A model generated the notes under the pieces. The model worked only from the letters and a program-made list of their open reading frames with translations. It was not told the DNA's origin and searched no databases. From Paenibacillus planticolens (GTDB lineage Bacteria > Bacillota > Bacilli > Paenibacillales > NBRC-103111), in contig NZ_WHNZ01000039.1 of NCBI RefSeq assembly GCF_013141725.1, positions 124,001 through 188,000 on the forward strand: a stretch of 64,000 nucleotides of DNA. The letters are read 5' to 3'. The translations under genes were made by a program, and so were the position numbers. Shown here one piece after another: positions 57,339 through 64,000 of this stretch. Position 1 is the first letter of the stretch. Each line of letters opens with the position of its first letter.

Positions 57339-60248
57339 TTAATACGAAACTGCTTCTCCGTTTAGTGAAAAATCCGAAAATACCGCTGACTTGGCTGCGG
57401 GACCTAATTTTCGGGTAAACAGTCCAATTCGAGGGTTAGTTAAAGGCAAACTGAAAGAATCTGTCGTTTTTATCCAGGTTACGCCATCTTGGCTGTAATA
57501 ACCGTTGTACATATTATTGCTTGTCTTTTCGATTTTCAAATAAATCTCCTGCGGAAAAACGGAATCCGTATAATTCTTATCTGTTGCAGTGCCGGCCTGC
57601 CCCTTGGTAAAGCGAATTTGGTTAGCTCCGGAAAAGCATCGCCCAAGCGAAATATAATTTTTGTCATCCTGGTACACAATTAAACCTGCATACTCGAAAT
57701 TAGCCGAAGCATTAAACTTCACTTTTGCGGAAAAGGCAAAATCGGTCGTGCCCGGATCTCTTACAAGCATATTCCCCGGCAACGAGGTTTGTGTATTCGT
57801 AAAGCTGCCGTCTTGCGTAGTTATATTCATCTGCTTCGGATTCCCGTCCACATACCAATTGGCTCCGTTTTCTCTTACCCAGGACCAACCGGCGGCTAAA
57901 TTTTTACCTGGACGCGGACCGGGATCCGGGTACTGTCCGTTATACGTATACACCCGAACATAATCCACTGCCATTTGCTTCGGGACTGTCCAATCCGTCG
58001 TTGCGTCCGGATTTCCCGGCCAATTGCCGCCAACGGCCAGATTTAATTGGAGATAGAAATCACGATCAAATGGCGCTGGATAAGGATTGTCCGCCGTCTG
58101 ATTCGTGCTTCTGCTGTACCAGTCATTCTTGGTGGAATAGAGGATACCATCTACGAACCATTGAATTTGGCCGGGCTTCCATTCTATGCTGTAGGTATGA
58201 AAGTCATCAGAGAAGGCCCTGTTCTCCAGCGTATAATTCCCACCTGTATGATCATAGGGATTCCCATAATGAATAGTCCCATAGATTTTATTCGGCTCAT
58301 GACCAAGCAACTCCATAATGTCAATTTCACCGCTTGCAGGCCAGCCGCCAAAATCGCTTTTAGATGGCATCATCCAAATCGCGGGCCACATCCCTTTGCC
58401 TGACGGCAGTTTTGCCCTGATTTCATAACGACCATACGTCCAATCCCCTTTTCCCTTCGTGGTCAGTTTGGCTGAAGTATACGAACTTCCCTTATAGTTC
58501 TCGGGACGTGCTTGCAATACAAGACTGCCGTTCTCAACTCGTACGTTCTCGGGTCGCTGTGTGTAATATTGCAGCTCATTATTACCATACCCGCCTCCAC
58601 CCTCAACAAAATTCCATTTATAGGTGTCTATAGCATCCCCGTTAAATTCATCGTCCCAGACAAGCGTCCAGTTCGGATCAACGTTGGACGGCGGTTGCGT
58701 GCTGCCACCGGGTTCCGTCGGCTCTGTTCCTCCTCCAGGCTGCGTCGGCTCCGTTACTCCCCCAGGCTGCGTCGGCTCCGTTACTCCTCCAGGCTGCGTC
58801 GGCTCCGTCCCTCCCCCAGGCTGCGTCGGCTCCGTCCCTCCCCCAGGCTGCACCGGCTCCGTCCCCCCTCCAGGCTGCGTCGGCTCCGTTACTCCTCCAG
58901 GCTGCGTCGGCTCCGTTACTCCCCCAGGCTGCGTCGGCTCCGTTCCCCCTCCAGGCTGCGTCGGCTCCGTTACTCCCCCAGGCTGCGTCGGCTCCGTTAC
59001 TCCTCCAGGCTGCGTCGGCTCCGTTACTCCTCCAGGCTGCGTCGGCTCCGTTACTCCTCCAGGCTGCGATGCTCCTCCTCCACCCAGAGGAGAAGTCGGT
59101 TCCTCCCCTCCGGCTGAAGGCGTGTTACCCTTAACTTTGCCGCCGGTCACCTGCATGCTTGCCCCCTGCTTGATCTCTTTGCCGTTAACCGTCATATCAA
59201 CATCAGTTTTAAGTTTCTCTATGATTCCATCCCCGATGACTGTGGTGCCATTCGCAGAAGCCGCAACCGATAAATAGCCGATCCGCGTATGATCGCTAAT
59301 TTCCACTATCGCCTGGGATTCGATCGTGAATTCGTTAATATCCCCGTCGAGCACAACTCGAATACTTCGATCAACATTTCGAAGAACTGCCTTATTCAGT
59401 CGGGAACCTTCCATATGAATACTATGGCTGCCGCCGCCGCTGATGTACGTTATTCCGTTGACGACAACATTTTTTAAAACCGCGTCGCCACTTCCAATCC
59501 CTTCTGCCAAATATAAGTTTCCGTCGATTTGCATATCTGTTAAAGTGACTCCTGGTGTGTTAATAACCGCGTTGCCGTGTATCTGTTCCCCCGTATACGT
59601 TGCAGGCACAGTAAACATTTTAGGAGCCATTCGATCCATGATAGCGACAGCTTCCGCGCGCGACAGAGGCCGTTCCGGCTCAAAGGTTCCGTCTGGATAC
59701 CCGGTCAAATATCCTGCTGCTGCGAGAGATTGGACAGCCGATGCCGCATAGCTTTGAATGTCGGCAGCATCACGAAATGAAAGCGAGAGAGGATCGGGAG
59801 TTAGCGGCAAATGGAAGACTTGCTGCAGCATGACGGAAGCATCTTGTCGAGTAACCAGTGCCAGAGGAAGAAACGTCTGGTTTGGGTAACCGCTTGCATA
59901 TCCCGCTTTGCTTGCCTTGGCTATATCCGCAGCATACCAGTCAGACCTTTTCACGTCCGAAAAACTGGCGTTATTCACAGCTGCAAAACCGAAAATACGG
60001 TTTATCGTGGCGATAAACTCCGCACGAGTCATGGCTTGATCCGGCCGGATTGTGCCATCTTCATAACCGGAAAGTAAATCTTGATCCATCCACTTTTTTA
60101 GTTGAACACTCGCCCAATGATGGTCGACATCTGTATTTTCCGTTTTCGTGTTTAAGGATGGCTGATCCGCTGCTGCAACCGGGATAGCAACCGATACAAG
60201 CAACGTACATGCTGATAGTAGAGAAAAAATTGTTTTTCGAATGATCAT
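57339..60248 (-). CDS. cell-wall-anchored GH16 beta-glucanase with SLH and lectin-like domains
   Basis: 969 residues. Signal peptide (1-26), three SLH modules (~40-205; QDLLSGYEDGTIRPDQAMTR first), a beta-helix-like region (~210-370), a 9-residue TEPTQPGGV/GGT repeat linker (~390-520), and a GH16 domain with catalytic motif GEIDIMELLG near 640 and WPAIWMMPSK before it, as in endo-1,3-beta-glucanases (laminarinase). The final ~165 residues form a DUF1349/concanavalin-like domain ([20 protein letters not shown]) shared with the next gene. It should cut beta-glucans at the cell surface. Confidence 0.95.
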   Translation of the reverse strand: MIIRKTIFSLLSACTLLVSVAIPVAAADQPSLNTKTENTDVDHHWASVQLKKWMDQDLLSGYEDGTIRPDQAMTRAEFIATINRIFGFAAVNNASFSDVKRSDWYAADIAKASKAGYASGYPNQTFLPLALVTRQDASVMLQQVFHLPLTPDPLSLSFRDAADIQSYAASAVQSLAAAGYLTGYPDGTFEPERPLSRAEAVAIMDRMAPKMFTVPATYTGEQIHGNAVINTPGVTLTDMQIDGNLYLAEGIGSGDAVLKNVVVNGITYISGGGSHSIHMEGSRLNKAVLRNVDRSIRVVLDGDINEFTIESQAIVEISDHTRIGYLSVAASANGTTVIGDGIIEKLKTDVDMTVNGKEIKQGASMQVTGGKVKGNTPSAGGEEPTSPLGGGGASQPGGVTEPTQPGGVTEPTQPGGVTEPTQPGGVTEPTQPGGGTEPTQPGGVTEPTQPGGVTEPTQPGGGTEPVQPGGGTEPTQPGGGTEPTQPGGVTEPTQPGGVTEPTQPGGGTEPTEPGGSTQPPSNVDPNWTLVWDDEFNGDAIDTYKWNFVEGGGGYGNNELQYYTQRPENVRVENGSLVLQARPENYKGSSYTSAKLTTKGKGDWTYGRYEIRAKLPSGKGMWPAIWMMPSKSDFGGWPASGEIDIMELLGHEPNKIYGTIHYGNPYDHTGGNYTLENRAFSDDFHTYSIEWKPGQIQWFVDGILYSTKNDWYSRSTNQTADNPYPAPFDRDFYLQLNLAVGGNWPGNPDATTDWTVPKQMAVDYVRVYTYNGQYPDPGPRPGKNLAAGWSWVRENGANWYVDGNPKQMNITTQDGSFTNTQTSLPGNMLVRDPGTTDFAFSAKVKFNASANFEYAGLIVYQDDKNYISLGRCFSGANQIRFTKGQAGTATDKNYTDSVFPQEIYLKIEKTSNNMYNGYYSQDGVTWIKTTDSFSLPLTNPRIGLFTRKLGPAAKSAVFSDFSLNGEAVSY
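58700..59075 (-). repeat. 27-bp tandem repeat coding the TEPTQPGGV linker
   Basis: About 14 near-identical 27-bp units, each coding T-E-P-T-Q-P-G-G-(V/G). Frames on the other strand stay open only because of the repeat. Confidence 0.93.
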
Positions 60249-60276
60249 CGTATCCTCTCCTGTTCCTATCTGAGTA

Positions 60277-60305
60277 GAAAAGCTCCTTCGACGAAGGAGC
60301 TTTTC
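60277..60305. terminator. terminator downstream of the Big2/SLH gene
   Basis: GAAAAGCTCCTTCG / CGAAGGAGCTTTTC perfect stem between the two surface-protein genes. Confidence 0.9.
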
Positions 60306-60346
60306 ATTGAATCCATGAAGTTTAATTAGAATCTTACTTAGACAGA

Positions 60347-63300
60347 TCAGTCAGTTTTGATCTTACTCAGCATATTTAGAACCGCTTGAGCCGTTTCAGC
60401 GCGAACCGCATTGGATTGAGCTGCGAAAATGCCTTCCGCTTGACCTTTCATCAAACCAAGCTCGATTGCTTTACTGACATCCGCCGTCGCCCATGGCGAT
60501 ACTTGGCGGCTATCCGCCAGCACAGTCACATGATCCGCAGATGCGCCTTTAACCCCTTTAACATGCTCGTAAGCCCGAACGATCAGTGCTGCCATTTGCT
60601 CTCGTGTTATCGGTGCATTCGGAGCAAACTCATGTGCGGAGACACCGGAGATAAGTCCGGCATTGTAAGCTGTGTTAATATCCACAGCATACCAATCATT
60701 TGCTTGAACATCCGCAAACTGCGTCCCTGCGCTGCTTCCCTTGAGGCCAAGCGCCTTCACAAGCAAAGTCACAAACTCCGCACGGGTCGTGGTACCCTCT
60801 GGTTTAAACTCGGTATCGTTCACTCCCGATACAATCTGCCGAGCGGAGAGTACTTGCAGCGTGCGATACACCCAATGATTCTCCGGAACATCTTTGAACG
60901 TTTTATTGTATTCCATCACGGCATATTTACTGAAATGCGGAGCATCAAAAGTAATGGTTTTGCCGATCGCATCCTTTTGACCGCCGATGTACTGCCAATT
61001 GTGTGCCGTTTCATCATAGAGATAAGCAGCAATCAAGTCTTCATCGAACTGGCTGCTGCCATAAGGAAGCACCACTTGAACCGGCTCCTTAAACGAAGAG
61101 AGCTCCGTTTCCTTGCCGCTGCCATTTGTCACAGTCAAAGATAAATCATAGACCTGACCGCCAAATTTGAGAGTAGCATTCCCTGATTTGGAATCAACCG
61201 CCGGTACGGCATCAATTCGCACTTTGACAATCAGCTTTGCATCCCCGTTAACCTCGCCGACCAATTGTTGCATGACCGCCGGAGGAATGGATACGGCAAC
61301 TCCGCCGACTCTCACTTCTATCGTACGATCGCCTGCTGTTTGCAATGATGGAACCGTTAATATCGCTTCCTTGCTTCCATTCGTCAACGTAACCACCGCT
61401 TTACCATCATGCACCTCAAGCTGGCTAGGTGTCACGGAAGGAGTCGATACGACTGGCGATGTATCCGATGAAGAACTCGGCGTTGGTGTATCCGGCGATG
61501 ACACGGAATCCTGACCGCTAATCGTTATCACGGCCTCGCCTTTCACGCCGCTGCCGTCATCCGCCGTCGCAACGACCTTCACTTGACCATTCTTCACTGC
61601 GGTCAATAGACCGTTCGCGTCGATAGTCGCCTTATCCGTTGCCGTTCCATCCTCGTTCAGCACGGTCCACGTTACCGTTCTGGCATCGGCATCCGGCGGA
61701 ACTACTTCCGCTAACATTTGCAGTGTGCCGTTTTTAGACGTAATCGCAGCCAATCCGCCAGCTCCGCTTACCGCAACACCGTTGACAAGTACCTGACCGC
61801 TTATCGTAATCACGGCCTCGCCTTTCACGTCGCTGCCGTCGTCCGCCGTCGCAACGACCTTCACTTGACCATTCTTCACTGCAGTCAATAGACCGTTCGC
61901 GTCGATGGTCGCCTTATCCGTTGCCGTTCCATCCTCGTTCAGCACTGTCCACGTTACCGTTCTGGTATCGGCATTCGGCGGAACTACTTCCGCTAACATT
62001 TGCAGTGTGCCGTTTTTAGACGTAATCGCAGCCAATCCGCCAGCTCCGCTTACCGAAATACCGCTGACAAGTACCTGACCGCTAATCGTAATTACGGCCT
62101 CGCCTTTCACACCGCTGCCGTCGTCCGCCGTCGCAACAACTTTCACTTGACCATTCTTCACTGCAGTCAATAGACCGTTCGCGTCGATGGTCGCCTTATC
62201 GGTTGCCGTTCCATCCTCGTTCAGTACTGTCCACGTTACCGTTCTGGCATCGGCATCCGGCGGAACTACTTCCGCTAACATTTGCAGTGTACCATTTTTA
62301 GACGTAATCGCAGCCAATCCGCCAGCTCCGCTTACTGCAATACCGCTGACCAGCACCTGACCGCTAATCGTAATCACGGCCTCGCCTTTCACGCCGCTGC
62401 CGTCGTCCGCCGTCGCAACGACCTTCACTTGACCATTCTTCACTGCAGTCAATAGACCGTTCGCGTCGATGGTCGCCTTATCGGTTTCTGTTCCATCCTG
62501 GTTATAAACCGACCAAGTTACTGTCTTGATAGCTGCATCCGGTGGAGCTACGTCTGCCGTCATTTGGAGCGTTCCGCTCCTCGTATTAATCGTTGCTTTT
62601 CCTCCGGCACCCGTTACGGCTATGGAGGAAACCGGCGTTTGCCCCGAGATTTGGATTGCCATGCTGCCTTGAGCCGCCGAACCGTCCGTGGCCGTGGCTA
62701 CGACTTGAATCGGTCCATTTCCTCGAGCAGCAAGCAAGCCGTTGGCATCAATGGTCGCCCTTGCGGTAAGGGCTCCGTCCGGGTTATAGACGGACCAGAA
62801 AACCGTCTTATTCGCTGCAGTCGCAGGCTGTACGTCGGCCATCAATTGGAGCGTACCGCCTTTTGCCGTAATCCCGGTCACCCCGCCTGCCGAAGCGACA
62901 CTAACAGAAGAAACTGGATTCCAATAAGAAATGGCCGTTCCATTAATTCTAAAGTCAGTAAATTCTGCAGTTTTAGAAGCGATGGCGGTATTCAGTTTTC
63001 TTGTGAAAATACCGACCTTTGCATTCGTTAAGGACATCGTAAAAGTATTCGCATGCTGTGTCCAATTCTGGCCGTCTCCACTATAGTAGGCCGTGTACGT
63101 CGTACCGACTTTCTGGATTTTCAAATAAATATCACTGCTCGTTATAGGATCCGCGATGTTCTTATCCGTCTGAGTGCCGTTGCTCACCTGCGAGAAACGA
63201 AGCTGGCTCACAGCGGAACGTCCAAAGGAAATCAAATTTTTATCATCCTGGTAAACGATAAGCCCCGCCCACTCAAAATTGTTGCTGGCATCAAATTTAA

Positions 63301-64000
63301 GCTTCGTGGTAATCGTGAAATCTCCTGCTGTCCCAGGATTAGTCAGTAGAACACCCTTCGGATAATTGGTTGAAGAGCCCCAGGTGCCTTCCTGTGTCGA
63401 CAGTTTCATCACATTCGCATTCTTCGGATCAAGAGCCCAATAGCCCGCGCTCTCCCTGACCCAGGTCCATCTGCTTTCCAGGTTAACAGCTTGGCCAACC
63501 AAAGTGACGAGTGCGCTTCCGGTAACATTGGAGCCGTCGTTCGCTTTGGCAACCACTTTGACAGTGCCGTCGCCCTTGGCAGTAAGCAGCCCTGCAGCAC
63601 TGATGCTAGCATTTGTCGTCGCCGAATCGTCCGGGTTGACGACAGACCAAGTCACTGAAGGATCGTCCGCGTTATCCGGCGCGATCGCAGCATTCAACTG
63701 CAGGGTGCCGCCCTTGAGCGCAATTAGCGACGAATTTCCCGCTCCCGTTACGGTAATGCCGGAAACTTTGGCAACCTGACCGGTAATGGTAATCAGTGCC
63801 TCACCTTTGACTCCACTATGATCGTTCGCCGAAGCGACGACTTTCACCGTGCCGTTTTCGGCTGCGGTTAGCAGGCCGTTGGCATCGATTGAAGCCTTGC
63901 TCGTCGGTTGACCATACGTATCGAACACCGCCCAGTTGACCGATGAATTGTCGGCACCCGCCGGAGATACAGCTGCCAGCATTTGCAGCGTACCGCGCTT
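60347..64000 (-). CDS. large secreted Big2-repeat protein with lectin-like and SLH domains (partial, N-terminus off window)
   Basis: 1218 codons visible; the frame is open to the window end (KRGTLQ continues the repeat pattern), so start and any catalytic domain are outside. In order: two Big2 Ig-like domains, a DUF1349-like domain ([20 protein letters not shown]), six to seven Big2 domains of which four are near-identical 94-residue copies, a Ser/Pro linker, a beta-sandwich region ([20 protein letters not shown]) and three C-terminal SLH modules. Probably a wall-bound polysaccharide enzyme or adhesin. Its DUF1349 domain resembles the one ending the GH16 enzyme. Confidence 0.9.
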   Translation of the reverse strand, partial: KRGTLQMLAAVSPAGADNSSVNWAVFDTYGQPTSKASIDANGLLTAAENGTVKVVASANDHSGVKGEALITITGQVAKVSGITVTGAGNSSLIALKGGTLQLNAAIAPDNADDPSVTWSVVNPDDSATTNASISAAGLLTAKGDGTVKVVAKANDGSNVTGSALVTLVGQAVNLESRWTWVRESAGYWALDPKNANVMKLSTQEGTWGSSTNYPKGVLLTNPGTAGDFTITTKLKFDASNNFEWAGLIVYQDDKNLISFGRSAVSQLRFSQVSNGTQTDKNIADPITSSDIYLKIQKVGTTYTAYYSGDGQNWTQHANTFTMSLTNAKVGIFTRKLNTAIASKTAEFTDFRINGTAISYWNPVSSVSVASAGGVTGITAKGGTLQLMADVQPATAANKTVFWSVYNPDGALTARATIDANGLLAARGNGPIQVVATATDGSAAQGSMAIQISGQTPVSSIAVTGAGGKATINTRSGTLQMTADVAPPDAAIKTVTWSVYNQDGTETDKATIDANGLLTAVKNGQVKVVATADDGSGVKGEAVITISGQVLVSGIAVSGAGGLAAITSKNGTLQMLAEVVPPDADARTVTWTVLNEDGTATDKATIDANGLLTAVKNGQVKVVATADDGSGVKGEAVITISGQVLVSGISVSGAGGLAAITSKNGTLQMLAEVVPPNADTRTVTWTVLNEDGTATDKATIDANGLLTAVKNGQVKVVATADDGSDVKGEAVITISGQVLVNGVAVSGAGGLAAITSKNGTLQMLAEVVPPDADARTVTWTVLNEDGTATDKATIDANGLLTAVKNGQVKVVATADDGSGVKGEAVITISGQDSVSSPDTPTPSSSSDTSPVVSTPSVTPSQLEVHDGKAVVTLTNGSKEAILTVPSLQTAGDRTIEVRVGGVAVSIPPAVMQQLVGEVNGDAKLIVKVRIDAVPAVDSKSGNATLKFGGQVYDLSLTVTNGSGKETELSSFKEPVQVVLPYGSSQFDEDLIAAYLYDETAHNWQYIGGQKDAIGKTITFDAPHFSKYAVMEYNKTFKDVPENHWVYRTLQVLSARQIVSGVNDTEFKPEGTTTRAEFVTLLVKALGLKGSSAGTQFADVQANDWYAVDINTAYNAGLISGVSAHEFAPNAPITREQMAALIVRAYEHVKGVKGASADHVTVLADSRQVSPWATADVSKAIELGLMKGQAEGIFAAQSNAVRAETAQAVLNMLSKIKTD
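61511..62638 (-). repeat. 282-bp tandem repeats coding near-identical Big2 domains
   Basis: The motif CTGACCGCT recurs at 61511, 61793, 62075 and 62357, exactly 282 bp apart. The first three units are almost identical in DNA, the fourth diverges at one end. Such identity points to recent duplication or gene conversion. Confidence 0.95.

Noticed and set aside
58512..59277. Plus-strand frames with repeated Leu-Arg or Pro-Gly-Cys patterns
   Set aside because: By-products of the 27-bp linker repeat in the GH16 gene on the other strand.

Overview
The window looks like chromosomal DNA of a Gram-positive, spore-forming Paenibacillus-like bacterium (Bacillota). Evidence: GC content is moderate with G-rich Shine-Dalgarno sites and frequent GTG/TTG starts; there are several S-layer-homology (SLH) surface proteins, a MocR regulator, a KimA potassium importer behind a ydaO-type c-di-AMP riboswitch, an FMN riboswitch, an ECF biotin transporter and an AdaA/Ogt/AlkA alkylation-repair cluster. 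No rRNA, tRNA, CRISPR array, insertion sequence or phage capsid/terminase/integrase gene was seen.

Left 16.6 kb (minus strand, leaving the window at base 1): an extracellular contractile injection system (eCIS / phage-tail-like particle). Read 5' to 3' it encodes a two-domain AAA+ ATPase, a DUF4255 (Pvc16-type) cap protein, an Ig-like regulatory protein, sheath, tube 1, a CPxC assembly protein, a small DUF6760 protein that appears to start at ATA, tube 2, a 1683-residue low-complexity protein in the tape-measure position, a LysM tube/baseplate adaptor, the gpD-like hub, the gpV-like spike, the gp25 wedge and the start of a gpJ baseplate protein. A membrane diguanylate cyclase is divergent from the ATPase.

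17.9-30.4 kb: housekeeping and transport: an SRAP-family protein lacking the usual Glu, DUF1284, NUDIX, a polysaccharide deacetylase lipoprotein, YqkK-like DUF3886, kimA with its riboswitch, type II NADH dehydrogenase, EcsC, and an ECF biotin transporter (separate ATPase, an ATPase-EcfT fusion and divergent BioY, with a BirA-like operator between).

30.7-43.2 kb: SLH protein, beta-propeller lipoprotein, two two-component systems, a MarR-SDR-DUF2568 group with matching operator-like palindromes, Rieske protein, and a candidate small RNA between divergent genes.

43.2-57.1 kb: an FMN-riboswitch-controlled EamA transporter, a second EamA transporter with divergent MocR regulator, SDR/LysR pair, ThuA/AraC pair, radical SAM SPL-like protein, Ogt, AdaA, AlkA, DedA, a secreted repeat protein and a Bcr/CflA drug exporter.

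57.3-64 kb: two large secreted surface proteins: SLH-linker-GH16 glucanase, and a Big2-repeat/SLH protein cut by the window end. They share a C-terminal lectin-like domain.

The most unusual signal is outside genes. Seven intergenic arrays hold four (one has five) similar, mostly palindromic 20-27 bp units, mostly at centre-to-centre distances near 51, 62 and 51 bp. The unit core differs between arrays, but the geometry stays. Every convergent gene gap longer than about 200 bp in the window contains at least one.
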